The notes: generated by a model not told the origin, from the sequence alone. A DNA stretch of 58,000 nt from Myxosarcina sp. GI1 (GCF_000756305.1 NZ_JRFE01000008.1:6401-64400), one strand, 5' to 3'. Shown: positions 1 to 8,886, counted from the first letter of the stretch. Numbers and translations: made by a program.

Positions 1-21
1 CCCTGCCGTAAAACGGCAGGG
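1..21. repeat. 9-bp perfect inverted repeat at window edge
   Basis: The arms ccctgccgt and acggcaggg are separated by aaa, giving a GC-rich hairpin. No T-run follows it on the plus strand. It could be the terminator of a gene lying before the window or a dispersed palindromic repeat; the window edge prevents a decision. Confidence 0.6.
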
Positions 22-55
22 CTTGCGTTCACTTCGTAATAACTAAAAATTTTGA

Positions 56-1123
56 ATGTATAACTATACTTTCATCGAAAAATATGGGCGTTTGCGCCAA
101 CAATTAGTTGCAGGAGGTGTCGCTCTAGCAGGAATCGTGCTAATTGGTACTCTCTGGTATTGGTTGGTAGAAAAGTGGTCTTTTTCCGAATCGGCATATA
201 TGACCATTATTACTCTTTCTACTGTAGGTTTTTCAGAAGTACGACCGTTGGGCGAGCGAGGACGTATATTTACTATTGGTTTAATTTTGATGGGTTTGAT
301 TACCATTGGTTATATAGTAAATCGTTTTACCGAAGCTTTAATACAAGGATATTTTCAAGAAGGTATCAAGTTAAGACAGGAGAAAAGCGTTATCGAATCT
401 TTAGAACAGCACTACATCGTCTGCGGTTTTGGGCGTACTGGTCGCTATGTCGCCCGCGAATTTGCGGCTGAAGGTATTCCTTTCGTGATTATCGACGATG
501 ATTTGGAAGAGGTTGAAGAAATCAAACAGTTAGGCTATACGGTAATTTTTGGTGATGCGACACTAGACGAGACTTTAGTTCGAGCAAAAATCGATCTTGC
601 CGTTTGTGTGGTAACGGCACTGCCTTCTGACGCGCAAAATCTCTATACAATTTTGTCTGCCAAAACTCTCAATCCTCGCATTCGAGCGATCGCCCGCGCC
701 AGTACCGAAGAAGCGGTACAAAAGCTCCAGCGTGCGGGAGCAGATGCTGTAGTATCCCCTTACATTACTGGAGGAAAAAGGTTGGCAGCCGCCGCTTTAA
801 GACCCCAGGTAATGGATTTTGTCGATGGTATTATTACAGGATCGAATCGCTCTTACTATCTAGAAGAATTTTTGATCGATTCGGAAGTGTGTCCTTATGT
901 CGGCAAAAGCTTGAGAGAAGCCAAGCTGCGTTCTCAATCAGGGGCTTTGGTTTTGGCAATTCGCCGCTATGATGGCAACCTGATTGCAGGACCTACTGGC
1001 GAAACCCTGATTTTAGAAAGAGATGCTTTAATTTGTATGGGTACAGCCGAACAGTTACGAGAGTTAAATCAAATTCTCGGTCCGATTGGTTCTAAATCGC
1101 TAAGACTGCCCAAACAAAAGTAG
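56..1123 (+). CDS. Two-TM potassium channel with RCK (TrkA-N/TrkA-C) domains
   Basis: The 355-residue protein looks like a ligand-gated K+ channel subunit of the inner membrane. A first hydrophobic helix (about 17-37) is followed by a pore loop with filter-like TVGFS (56-60) and a second helix (72-90). A cytosolic Rossmann domain follows with the nucleotide-binding GFGRTG signature (about 122-127), and a TrkA-C-like end covers about 265-345. Family members assemble as tetramers gated by Ca2+ or nucleotides bound to the RCK ring. The filter has F and S where TVGYG is canonical, so ion selectivity is less certain than the fold. It stands alone, with a minus-strand gene downstream. Confidence 0.85.
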   Translation: MYNYTFIEKYGRLRQQLVAGGVALAGIVLIGTLWYWLVEKWSFSESAYMTIITLSTVGFSEVRPLGERGRIFTIGLILMGLITIGYIVNRFTEALIQGYFQEGIKLRQEKSVIESLEQHYIVCGFGRTGRYVAREFAAEGIPFVIIDDDLEEVEEIKQLGYTVIFGDATLDETLVRAKIDLAVCVVTALPSDAQNLYTILSAKTLNPRIRAIARASTEEAVQKLQRAGADAVVSPYITGGKRLAAAALRPQVMDFVDGIITGSNRSYYLEEFLIDSEVCPYVGKSLREAKLRSQSGALVLAIRRYDGNLIAGPTGETLILERDALICMGTAEQLRELNQILGPIGSKSLRLPKQK

Positions 1124-1231
1124 ATATTACAGTCATACTATGTTTTACTGACTTTTTAAAAAGTCTACGTCTGCTACTTACGTATCAAACCTTACGAGGT
1201 GTGGGATATGTTTTACGCGGCAAAAATAAAG

Positions 1232-2542
1232 TTAGATAATTTTGATCAGGGAAAAGTCAGTGTCACCAAAGTGAACGCTAAAAGCAACCTGTAAGTTTTC
1301 TAAAGATTTGACCAACCACATAGCTGTATCTTCTGCCTCATTTTCGTAATAGGAAAACAACAGCGAAAATCGCTGCTCCAAATATGGTTTTACTTTGTAA
1401 TACGGAAGAACCAACTTGAGTAATAGCCCAATGGTTTGAGTTTCACCTAAATTAGCAATTAAATCTAAATACAAATTGTGATTGGGATTATTTTTACCAT
1501 CAACTACCAAAAATTTAAACAACTGAGAACAGGTACGGAGTTTTAAAAATTCATCTGGCTGTCGAACGTCAAAATCTGGCAATGTACGCCACAAGCATCG
1601 AGAGATTTGAGATTTTAACCGTCTGCCATAGTTTCCTTCAATTCCCGAAACCAGGTAATCTTCTAATTCTTGCTTAAAAGTTTTATAAGTACGAAGTTCG
1701 GAACTATAATTTATAAAATTTAGAGATAGATCGCGGTAGGTAAAGTTTTGTTCGACTTTACCCATATAGTGGCGTAGTGAGTAATCCAACTCGCGATCGC
1801 TCAGTAAAGTTGGATTTTTAACCGATTTAACTAGACTTTTAGGAATCTTAGTTTGGTTTTTGGCTTTATACTCGCGAACCAACTGCTTCAAACAAACGCG
1901 AGCGGTTATATACTGAGCTAAGCTTAATTCGTAATTTTTTTGTAGATCGCTTTGAATTGTTTTAATGGTTTGCTCTAGTTCGATATCGCTATCTTCGCTT
2001 AACAAACAGTGTTGGTGTAAGTAAGGATAACGCTGGATTGAATCTCCTATAGAGTTTTCTACAACATCTACCGATCTACTGCTTTTATATTCTCCATCTG
2101 GATCGCTCAAACGAACTAAACGCTGTAATTTTAAATAATGTTCGGTACTTTGAAAATTTCCAACTAGCTGCCTTATTTTTCTAGAACTACGAGAAGAAGT
2201 GCCTCCTGGCGGTAAAGCTGTTTTTAGTTTGGCTACCAAATTGGGGATTTCAGTTTTAAACTGGGGATGCATTTGCCAGCGATTGATAATAATATGACAG
2301 CAGCGGTTGAGAAAAAAGGCAAATTCTGTCTCAGCATGGGCAGAATTGACGATATTTTCTACTGCCAGGCGAATTTCATTGTTTTCATAGCCAGTTCCCC
2401 TGATAAACAAATCGTGAAAACGCCGCAGAGTTCGATCGGGATCTTCTGTCTTCGTACTATATAGAAAATGTCTATATACCTGCTGCTCCGCTCTTTTAAC
2501 AAATTGCAAATTGTCGAGAACGCCAATATTTCTTATCATCAA
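1232..2542 (-). CDS. Conserved-looking hypothetical protein, 436 aa
   Basis: I do not recognise a domain. The 436-residue product is charged and apparently mostly helical, with no signal peptide and no clear membrane segment. The start is an ATG pair (MMIRNIGVLDN); the second ATG is equally possible. It is divergent from murF across a 225-bp, very AT-rich gap (2543-2767) that should hold both promoters, and convergent with the K+ channel gene. Its length and the absence of frame damage argue that it is real. It is probably cytosolic; no function can be proposed from sequence alone. Confidence 0.75.
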   Translation of the reverse strand: MMIRNIGVLDNLQFVKRAEQQVYRHFLYSTKTEDPDRTLRRFHDLFIRGTGYENNEIRLAVENIVNSAHAETEFAFFLNRCCHIIINRWQMHPQFKTEIPNLVAKLKTALPPGGTSSRSSRKIRQLVGNFQSTEHYLKLQRLVRLSDPDGEYKSSRSVDVVENSIGDSIQRYPYLHQHCLLSEDSDIELEQTIKTIQSDLQKNYELSLAQYITARVCLKQLVREYKAKNQTKIPKSLVKSVKNPTLLSDRELDYSLRHYMGKVEQNFTYRDLSLNFINYSSELRTYKTFKQELEDYLVSGIEGNYGRRLKSQISRCLWRTLPDFDVRQPDEFLKLRTCSQLFKFLVVDGKNNPNHNLYLDLIANLGETQTIGLLLKLVLPYYKVKPYLEQRFSLLFSYYENEAEDTAMWLVKSLENLQVAFSVHFGDTDFSLIKII

Positions 2543-2767
2543 CCGCTCCCAGTTAAAAATAAAAAAAGCTAAGTAAAAATAAATTTAAAATATAATTTTC
2601 GATCGAAGCTTTTTGCGTATTATGCGTATATTTTAAACTTTAATTGTAATAAAATGTATAAACTTAAAATCAATTTTTTAGCTTTAAAATATTGGTAAAT
2701 ATATCTAAATTACTAGACTTTTGCTTTACAAAAGTTAACTTTATTTATTTTCTGAATTATTAAAAGA

Positions 2768-4120
2768 ATGAACTTCAAATTTTCTTTGCACGAACTTCAT
2801 ACCATCTTAAATAACAATCTAATTAATACTACTAATGTAAGTTTGGCAGTAATTGAGGGTGTGGCTACCGATACTCGCACTTTGAGAACGGGAGAAATAT
2901 TTATTGCCTTGACTGGTGAAAAATTTGACGGTCATAATTTTGTTTCTAAAGCAATTGCCAAAGGAGCAGTAGGAACAATTGTTTCACGACCGATAAATGA
3001 GCTTAACGTACCGCAGTTTGTAGTTAAAGACACGCTATACGCCTATCAACAAATCGCTCGCTGGTGGCGCGATCGCTTTGCTATTCCCGTTATTGGCATT
3101 ACAGGTTCTGTTGGCAAAACTACTACCAAAGAGTTGATTGCGGCGGTATTAAAAACTCAAGGAAAAGTATTAAAAACTCAGGCTAATTTTAATAATGAAA
3201 TTGGCGTACCAAAAACTTTATTGGAGATCGCTCCCGAAGATAACTATGCCGTAATTGAAATGGCAATGCGAGCCTCGGGAGAAATAGCTTTATTAACCAA
3301 TATCGCTCGTCCTACAATTGGTGTGATAACTAATGTCGGTACGGCTCATATTGGCAGATTGGGTTCGGTTGAAGCGATCGCCAAAGCCAAATGCGAACTG
3401 TTAGAAAATATGCCTACTTCTAGCATAGCTATTTTAAATTATGACAACTCTTTACTCATGGAAACCGCAGCTAAAGTCTGGCAGGGAGAAACAATTACCT
3501 ACGGCTTGACAGGAGGAAATGTTCGCGGAGAATTAACCGACAATAATAATTTAAAAGTAGAAAACCAAGTGTTTCCGTTACCGTTACCTGGAGTTCATAA
3601 CGCCAGTAACTACTTGGCGGCAATTGCCACAGCCAAGACACTAGAAATCGATCTTACACTGCTAACGACAGGCTTAGATGTAGAGTTACCAAAAGGGCGA
3701 GCGCGCCGCTACAATTTGGCTAACGATATCGTATTGTTAGATGAAACCTATAATGCGGGTTTGGAGTCAATGCTGGCAGCCTTGGAAATGCTAAAAGAAA
3801 CCCAAGGAAACAGACACATTGCCGTTTTAGGAACGATGAAAGAATTAGGAGAACATTCAGCCGAATTTCATTATCGGGTAGGAGAAAAGGCTAGGGAATT
3901 AGAAATAGATTTGTTATTAGTTTTAGCCGACGAAACTGCAACTAAATCTATAGCCGATGGTGCAGTAGGTGTTATGTCTGAATGTTTTAGCGATCGCGAC
4001 TGCTTAATCGATCGATTAAAATCAGTAGTGCGATCGGGCGATCGCATTTTGTTTAAAGCTTCCAATTCTGTAGGTTTAAATAAAGCGATCGAAAAAATCA
4101 AAGAGCATCAATCGACATGA
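2768..4120 (+). CDS. murF: UDP-N-acetylmuramoyl-tripeptide--D-alanyl-D-alanine ligase
   Basis: MurF adds the D-Ala-D-Ala dipeptide to UDP-MurNAc-tripeptide, the last cytoplasmic step in building the peptidoglycan pentapeptide precursor. The 450-residue length is typical. An N-terminal substrate-binding region (about 1-105, with the TDTRTL and GEIFIAL segments) precedes the ATP-binding loop GSVGKTTTKE (about 116-125). The central Mur ligase region carries NFNNEIGVP and EMAMRASGEI. The C-terminal domain holds the DETYNAG segment. The ATG start has an AT-rich leader without a strong Shine-Dalgarno sequence. It is divergent from the hypothetical gene at 1232-2542. Confidence 0.95.
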   Translation: MNFKFSLHELHTILNNNLINTTNVSLAVIEGVATDTRTLRTGEIFIALTGEKFDGHNFVSKAIAKGAVGTIVSRPINELNVPQFVVKDTLYAYQQIARWWRDRFAIPVIGITGSVGKTTTKELIAAVLKTQGKVLKTQANFNNEIGVPKTLLEIAPEDNYAVIEMAMRASGEIALLTNIARPTIGVITNVGTAHIGRLGSVEAIAKAKCELLENMPTSSIAILNYDNSLLMETAAKVWQGETITYGLTGGNVRGELTDNNNLKVENQVFPLPLPGVHNASNYLAAIATAKTLEIDLTLLTTGLDVELPKGRARRYNLANDIVLLDETYNAGLESMLAALEMLKETQGNRHIAVLGTMKELGEHSAEFHYRVGEKARELEIDLLLVLADETATKSIADGAVGVMSECFSDRDCLIDRLKSVVRSGDRILFKASNSVGLNKAIEKIKEHQST

Positions 4121-4131
4121 ATTCTGAATCC

Positions 4132-4160
4132 GTACGGGCAAGGCAATGCCTTGCCCGTAC
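4132..4160. repeat. Palindromic intergenic repeat (13-14 bp arms)
   Basis: The arm gtacgggcaaggca is mirrored by tgccttgcccgtac around a single central base, a near-perfect hairpin directly behind murF. It resembles the short palindromic elements scattered through cyanobacterial spacers. An in-frame ATG at its centre extends the downstream reading frame but is unlikely to be a real start. There is no T-run, so terminator function is not supported. Confidence 0.7.
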
Positions 4161-4199
4161 ATGAGTGTATTTTCTGAAAATAACAATCGAAATTTATTA

Positions 4200-4811
4200 A
4201 TGAAGCAAAAATATCTACAGGCAACAGAAATAATCGATTGGCAACATTCCGATATTTTAAGCCTAGCAGCCAAGCTATCAGCAGATAAAAACGATACAGA
4301 AGCAATAGCAAAGAATTGTTTTGAGTGGGTGCGAGACAACATCTATCACAGCAGCGATTATCATTTGAACCCCATTACCTGTAAAGCTTCTGAGGTTCTC
4401 AAATATAAGACTGGATACTGTTATGCTAAAAGTCATTTACTAGCGGCATTACTAAGAGCAAATTCAATTCCAGCAGGTTTATGTTATCAGCGTTTGAGCG
4501 TCTTTGATAATGGTGCGCCTTACTGTTTGCATGGGTTGAATGCCGTTTATTTACCCAAACACAATTGGTATCGCCTCGATCCTAGAGGGAATAAACCAGG
4601 CGTGAATACTCGGTTTACACCACCGCAAGAAAATTTGGCATTTAAAATTAACTTTCCTGAAGAAATTGACTGTAAGTATATTTTTAGCGAACCACTACCA
4701 GAAGTTGTTAAAACATTACAGACTTACAAAACTTGGGATGAAGTATTAAGTAATTTACCAGATCTCAAACGCGCCAGTTTAATAAAACTAGAAGCTGCCA
4801 GTAATTTTTAA
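4200..4811 (+). CDS. Transglutaminase-like cysteine-protease-fold protein
   Basis: A protein of the transglutaminase-like superfamily, about 203 residues from the chosen start. The catalytic Cys lies in the segment KTGYCYAKSHLLAALLRA, typical of the family's nucleophile helix. A His follows in YCLHGLNAVY, and the Asp is in WYRLDPRGNK, giving the Cys-His-Asp order. Upstream in-frame ATGs at 4146 (inside the palindrome) and 4161 exist. I chose 4200 because the family usually begins close to the segment KYLQATEIIDW. Members can be peptidases or amidases; the substrate is unknown. Its stop overlaps the stop of the convergent LysR gene in a shared TTAA. Confidence 0.8.
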   Translation: MKQKYLQATEIIDWQHSDILSLAAKLSADKNDTEAIAKNCFEWVRDNIYHSSDYHLNPITCKASEVLKYKTGYCYAKSHLLAALLRANSIPAGLCYQRLSVFDNGAPYCLHGLNAVYLPKHNWYRLDPRGNKPGVNTRFTPPQENLAFKINFPEEIDCKYIFSEPLPEVVKTLQTYKTWDEVLSNLPDLKRASLIKLEAASNF

Positions 4812-5731
4812 AGGCGAGCGAGATTTTGTACGGCAGCAACTATCTGCTGTCTCAGCCACTGATGAGCGGGGTTGTTGGTATTTCGTTGATGCCAAACCAT
4901 CGAAACGGTAAAGCCTTTAATAGGAATAGGCGGTGGTAACAAACTCAAGTTCATGTTTTTAGCGCATTGTTGTGCCATACGTTTGGGAAGCAAGGCAATG
5001 CAGTCAGAATTTGCTAGTAAAAGAGAGACAACCATAAAGTGAGGTGTAGACCAAATTACCCGTCGAGATTGTTGCTGCTGTGCCAAAATTTTATCGTAAG
5101 CTCCCTGAAAATCATCCCGCAATGATACCAGAATATGCGATCGCTCTAAATAATTGGCAACGGATAATTCACTAGCAGAATCATCACCTCGCATTACACA
5201 AACAAACTCTTCTCGATACAGTTTTTCTGCTACGTGCCAACTTTTAAGAGGTAATTCGGGATTGATTGCTATGTCGATCCGATTTTCATCCAAGGCATCC
5301 ATAATGGTTTCTTTGTCTAGATTACTAATGCGAATGCGAATACCTGGTGCTTGAGTAGTTAGCTGTCTTATGAGATTAATTCCGAGCGTAGCTTCAACAT
5401 AATCACTAGCAGCAATTCTAAAAGTTTCGCTAGCAGTAGCAGGATTAAACTCATCTGGTTCGAGCAGGGTTAGCTGAATTTCTGTCAAAATCTGACGGAT
5501 GCGATCGCTTATCTGACGAGCATAAGGCGTAACTTCCATTTCCCTAGAAGTGCGAACCAAAATATCGTCGCCTAAAATAGTTCGCAATCGTTTTAGAGAA
5601 TAACTCATCGCCGATTGACTCATGTTAAGTCTTTCTGCTGCCTTGGTAACGCTGGCTTCTGCAATTAAAACATCAAGAGCAATTAATAAATTTAGGTCTA
5701 TTTGACGAAGATTAGTGTAGTCAATATTCAC
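4808..5731 (-). CDS. LysR-family transcriptional regulator
   Basis: The 307-residue protein has an N-terminal winged helix-turn-helix (about 10-70; ASVTKAAERLNMSQSAMS then LKRLRTILGDDILVR), which is diagnostic for LysR. A periplasmic-binding-like effector domain covers about 95-300. The N-terminus resembles NodD/LinR-type members. LysR proteins usually control a divergent gene, here the SDR oxidoreductase starting at 5871. The 139-bp gap contains a dyad (5750-5762) that could be its operator. The effector is unknown. The 3' end overlaps the transglutaminase-like gene by a few bases, tail to tail. Confidence 0.92.
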   Translation of the reverse strand: MNIDYTNLRQIDLNLLIALDVLIAEASVTKAAERLNMSQSAMSYSLKRLRTILGDDILVRTSREMEVTPYARQISDRIRQILTEIQLTLLEPDEFNPATASETFRIAASDYVEATLGINLIRQLTTQAPGIRIRISNLDKETIMDALDENRIDIAINPELPLKSWHVAEKLYREEFVCVMRGDDSASELSVANYLERSHILVSLRDDFQGAYDKILAQQQQSRRVIWSTPHFMVVSLLLANSDCIALLPKRMAQQCAKNMNLSLLPPPIPIKGFTVSMVWHQRNTNNPAHQWLRQQIVAAVQNLARL

Positions 5732-5749
5732 CGAACAAATTGTATATCA

Positions 5750-5762
5750 ATATCATCGATAT
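5750..5762. promoter_or_regulatory. Candidate LysR operator (dyad ATATC-atc-GATAT)
   Basis: A short interrupted palindrome, ATATCATCGATAT, lies 19-31 bp upstream of the LysR start and about 110 bp upstream of the SDR start. It sits in an AT-rich divergent promoter region, the usual place for a LysR recognition site. The assignment rests on position and symmetry only. Confidence 0.35.
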
Positions 5763-5870
5763 ATATTATCTATGACATTTGTTTGACTAATATTAATAGT
5801 TTTACTAATCTACAAATACAGCTTTAATTTTTCGGCAATTCAGGTAAATCTCTGGAGCAGGATTAAAATC

Positions 5871-6629
5871 ATGAGTAGATTTGAAGGTAAAGTTGCTTTA
5901 GTTACGGGTGGTGGTTCTGGTATCGGTCGCGCTACGGCACTCAAATTTGCTTTAGAAGGAGCATCTGTAGTTATTGGCAATCGCAGCGAAAAAGCAGGTC
6001 GAGAAACAGTAGATTTAATCGAACAAGCTGGTGGCAAAGCTAGTTTTTGTCGAACAGATGTTACCAAACCAGAAAATATTCGAGATTTAATTAAACATAC
6101 AGTCGATAGCTATGGTGGGTTACACGTTGCTTTTAATAATGCAGGAGTTGACGATCCTCAGGCAATGACACCAGAACAAACCGCAGATACCTTCGATTTA
6201 GTCATGAATATCAACGTCAAAGGTGTTTGGTACTCGATGAAATACGAAATCGAGCACATGTTAGCCAATGGAGGCGGAGTAATTGTTAATACTTCTTCGA
6301 TCGCTGGTTTAATTGGATTTCCAGGTCATGCACCTTATGTAGCTTCCAAACACGCCGTTTTGGGTTTAACTAAAACTGCTGCTTTAGAATATGCCAAACA
6401 AAGAATTCGCATTAATGCTGTTTGTCCTGGAGCAATTGAAACTCCACTTTTAGAAAACTTCACTGGTGGAGATAATTCAACCCGTCAGTATCTGGAATCT
6501 TTGCATCCCATTGGAAGATTAGGTAAACCACATGAAATTGCCGATGCGGTGGTTTGGTTGTGTTCCGATGAGGCGGCTTTTGTCCTGGGACAGGGAATCG
6601 CGATCGATGGTGGATTTACGGCAATTTAA
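5871..6629 (+). CDS. Classical short-chain dehydrogenase/reductase (SDR)
   Basis: The 252-residue NAD(P)-dependent oxidoreductase has the cofactor motif TGGGSGIG (about 12-19), the NNAG motif (about 88-91), a catalytic Ser in NTSSIAG, and the active-site YVASK (Tyr and Lys, about 155-159). The C-terminal GQGIAIDGGFTAI is typical of glucose 1-dehydrogenase/FabG-like SDRs. The substrate cannot be told. It is divergent from a LysR regulator that probably controls it. A broken reductase fragment follows, suggesting that a two-gene unit was once present. Confidence 0.9.
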   Translation: MSRFEGKVALVTGGGSGIGRATALKFALEGASVVIGNRSEKAGRETVDLIEQAGGKASFCRTDVTKPENIRDLIKHTVDSYGGLHVAFNNAGVDDPQAMTPEQTADTFDLVMNINVKGVWYSMKYEIEHMLANGGGVIVNTSSIAGLIGFPGHAPYVASKHAVLGLTKTAALEYAKQRIRINAVCPGAIETPLLENFTGGDNSTRQYLESLHPIGRLGKPHEIADAVVWLCSDEAAFVLGQGIAIDGGFTAI

Positions 6630-6658
6630 TTTTAATAAAATTCAAAATTTAATATTAG

Positions 6659-6751
6659 AAGACAACTAAGAAGATTGGATTTGTTGGCTATGGAAGCATG
6701 GCAGAGGCATTAGCTTCTAAGTGGGTGTTCAAACATTCGTTGTTTTGTTAA
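6659..6751 (+). pseudogene. Remnant of an NAD(P)-binding reductase N-terminus
   Basis: The open stretch after the SDR gene reads KKIGFVGYGSMAEALASKW and then ends at TAA 6749. The beta-strand followed by GxGxM is the start of a Rossmann fold, as in F420-dependent NADP reductases or pyrroline-5-carboxylate reductases. No start codon is left, and only about 20 residues look like the family. A companion gene has probably been deleted to a stub. It could be chance, but the motif fit is good. Confidence 0.55.
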
Positions 6752-6791
6752 ACTGCTCAATTTAACTATTACTACTCTGTCCAACTAATGA

Positions 6792-7415
6792 ATGAGCGAA
6801 ACTCTAATTATTTTTAGCCGCTATCCCGAAGCAGGTAAAACTAAAACTCGGATGATCCCCGCCCTTGGTGCTGAAGGTGCTGCCGAGTTGCAAAAAGCAA
6901 TGACCGAACATACTCTCGCTACCGTAAGGAAACTGAGTAAATTTCGTTCGATAAACTTAGAAATTCACTTTGCAGGAGGTAACGAACGATTAATGTCTGA
7001 GTGGTTGGGTAATGAGTTTGATTATTATCCACAAGTAGCAGGAGATTTGGGGCAAAAAATGCGCTCGGCATTCGATCGCGCTTTCAAGCGAGATAGCGAT
7101 CGCGTAGTAACTATTGGCATCGACTGTCCCGATATCGATACATCTATTTTGTCAGAGGCATTTGAAGCTTTAAAAAGACGAGATTTGGTTTTAGGTATTG
7201 CCGAAGATGGCGGCTATTATTTAATCGGTTTAAATCGTACTATTCCTCAGTTATTTGTCAATATTGATTGGGGAACCGACAGAGTATTAGCGCAAACTAA
7301 AAAGACTGCTGCTAGTTTAGGTTTAAATATCGGTTATTTACCCGTTCTAATAGATGTCGATCGCCCTGAAGACTTGTTTGTTTGGCAAAAATATAAGAAT
7401 CGGGCAAACGATTAA
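6792..7415 (+). CDS. DUF2064 / TIGR04282-type glycosyltransferase-like protein
   Basis: The 207-residue protein resembles the nucleotidyl/glycosyltransferase-A-fold family annotated as arsenosugar-biosynthesis glycosyltransferase-like (DUF2064). Visible features are the N-terminal IIFSRYPEAGKTKTRMIP, equivalent to the nucleotide-binding loop of CofC/MobA relatives, then IGIDCPDIDTSIL in the centre, AEDGGYYLIGL, and a C-terminal DVDRPEDL. The predicted location is cytosol. No arsenic gene is nearby, so the arsenosugar role is only a family label. The gene stands between the reductase remnant and an alpha/beta hydrolase. Confidence 0.8.
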   Translation: MSETLIIFSRYPEAGKTKTRMIPALGAEGAAELQKAMTEHTLATVRKLSKFRSINLEIHFAGGNERLMSEWLGNEFDYYPQVAGDLGQKMRSAFDRAFKRDSDRVVTIGIDCPDIDTSILSEAFEALKRRDLVLGIAEDGGYYLIGLNRTIPQLFVNIDWGTDRVLAQTKKTAASLGLNIGYLPVLIDVDRPEDLFVWQKYKNRAND

Positions 7416-7487
7416 GTTCGGTTACTTATTTATTTGCCGACCGTAAATTGAAGTCCGAATTGCCGTACGATCGAGTGATACGATCGC

Positions 7488-8348
7488 ATGTTGAGGGAAG
7501 TAGTTAGGGTGTCAATTCAAGAAGCAAAAATTCAGGTTGGTAATTTGCAGTGGTTTTATCGCTATACAGAAGTAGCAGGCGCTCGCCCACCCGTACTGTT
7601 ATTACACGGCATTCCCACTCATAGCTACACTTGGCGAGGGTTAATGACCATGCTAGCTGCGGAAGACCTTCCTACCATCGCTCCTGACTGGATTGGTTTT
7701 GGCAGTTCTGATAAACCCAACAAGCGCAAGTTTGCCTACACTCCCGAAGCCTTTTTAACTGCCTTGAGCGATTTTATTGCTGCATTAGAATTAAAAAAAT
7801 TTTATCTGGTAGTGCAGGGTTATCTCGGTTCGGTTGGTTTGCAATATGCCTTGCAACATCCCGAAGCTATTGAAGGATTAATTATTCTTAATACTCCTGT
7901 CAATACTGCCAAAATTCCCTGGAGGATGAAGCAACTAAGTATTCCTATAGCAGGCGATATGATGGTACAAGATCCGCTAATGGTCGATCGCACTTTGGAA
8001 AAAGGCAGCGGTTTTGTCATTAGCGATGCCGAACTAGCCATTCATCGCCAACCATTTTTAAAAACCTCTGCTGTTGGTAGAGCATTGAGAACTACAATTC
8101 AAAAGCTAGACCTGACTAATACTACCGCCTCGATTGAGACAGGCTTGAGGCAGTGGCAGCAGCCAATATTATTTGTTTGGGGGATGTCCGACCCTTGGTT
8201 AGATTCAAGCGAAGTCCAAAAGCTAGCCAATTCTCTTCCCAAAGCTCAATTTGTAGAGCTTTCAGAAGCCAGGCACTATCCTCAAGAACACTGGTCAAAA
8301 GAGATTGCACGGGCTATAGTACAGTTTTTTCGTCGTAAAGTTTTCTAA
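7488..8348 (+). CDS. Alpha/beta-fold hydrolase, nucleophile residue missing
   Basis: A 286-residue alpha/beta hydrolase of the haloalkane dehalogenase-like branch. Visible parts are the oxyanion strand LLLHGIPTHSYTWRG (about 37-51), the segment APDWIGFGSSDKP, a nucleophile elbow region VVQGYLGSVG (107-116), an acid candidate in WGMSDPWLDS, and a C-terminal His in ARHYPQEHW. In dehalogenases the elbow reads QDWGG with Asp as nucleophile; here Gly110 occupies that place, so classical chemistry is doubtful. The ATG at 7488 is used; a GTG at 7509 would give a shorter N-terminus closer to some relatives. Confidence 0.85.
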   Translation: MLREVVRVSIQEAKIQVGNLQWFYRYTEVAGARPPVLLLHGIPTHSYTWRGLMTMLAAEDLPTIAPDWIGFGSSDKPNKRKFAYTPEAFLTALSDFIAALELKKFYLVVQGYLGSVGLQYALQHPEAIEGLIILNTPVNTAKIPWRMKQLSIPIAGDMMVQDPLMVDRTLEKGSGFVISDAELAIHRQPFLKTSAVGRALRTTIQKLDLTNTTASIETGLRQWQQPILFVWGMSDPWLDSSEVQKLANSLPKAQFVELSEARHYPQEHWSKEIARAIVQFFRRKVF

Positions 8349-8412
8349 AAAACCAATTTCTTGAGAAAATTATAAATAAATAATTAAGAAAGAAGTACCT
8401 TTTTGAAAGAAC

Positions 8413-8886
8413 ATGAATATTTTTCGCTCTATTTTATCGTTAATGTTAGTGCTAGTAGCAACTCTTGTAGTTAGTTGCGGCTCTCCCCAAGCATCAGCAC
8501 CACCTACATATACTCCTGAAAAAATTGAGAAAATTAATACCTATCGCATACCCATAGACCAAGTAAGAGAAAGAATGCCAGAACTAGGAAAAGCGCTCGG
8601 TCAAGAGAAATGGGCGGATGTTTCTAACTTTATTCACGGTCCTTTAGGTTTCTTGCGTAGTGACATGTCTTCTCTATCCAAGTTTTTGCTACCAGAGGAG
8701 CAAGAAAAAGCAACTGTAATGGCTAAAGACATTTTCAGACATCTTGAAGATATCGATCTAGCAGCCAGAAATAAAAACTACACTCAGGCTATGGAAGAGT
8801 ACAAAGAGGTAATTTCCGACCTCGATAATTATGCCGAATTAATTCCTCAAAAGGCGACTGTTGCCGAAAAAACAGGCAACGCTTAA
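8413..8886 (+). CDS. psbQ: CyanoQ, photosystem II extrinsic lipoprotein
   Basis: The 157-residue protein begins with a lipoprotein signal: hydrophobic residues 7-20, then the lipobox VVSC with the lipidated Cys at about 22. The mature part is a four-helix-bundle-type sequence with the conserved segments WADVSNFIHGPLG and a C-terminal YAELIPQ, as in cyanobacterial PsbQ (CyanoQ). It binds the lumenal face of photosystem II near CP47/PsbO and helps stabilise the oxygen-evolving complex. The gene is monocistronic; a strong hairpin terminator lies about 160 bp downstream. Confidence 0.88.
   Translation: MNIFRSILSLMLVLVATLVVSCGSPQASAPPTYTPEKIEKINTYRIPIDQVRERMPELGKALGQEKWADVSNFIHGPLGFLRSDMSSLSKFLLPEEQEKATVMAKDIFRHLEDIDLAARNKNYTQAMEEYKEVISDLDNYAELIPQKATVAEKTGNA

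Noticed and set aside
4146-4199. Upstream ATG extending the transglutaminase-like protein
   Set aside because: The extension is read from a palindromic repeat and unrelated sequence; the family-like sequence begins near 4200.
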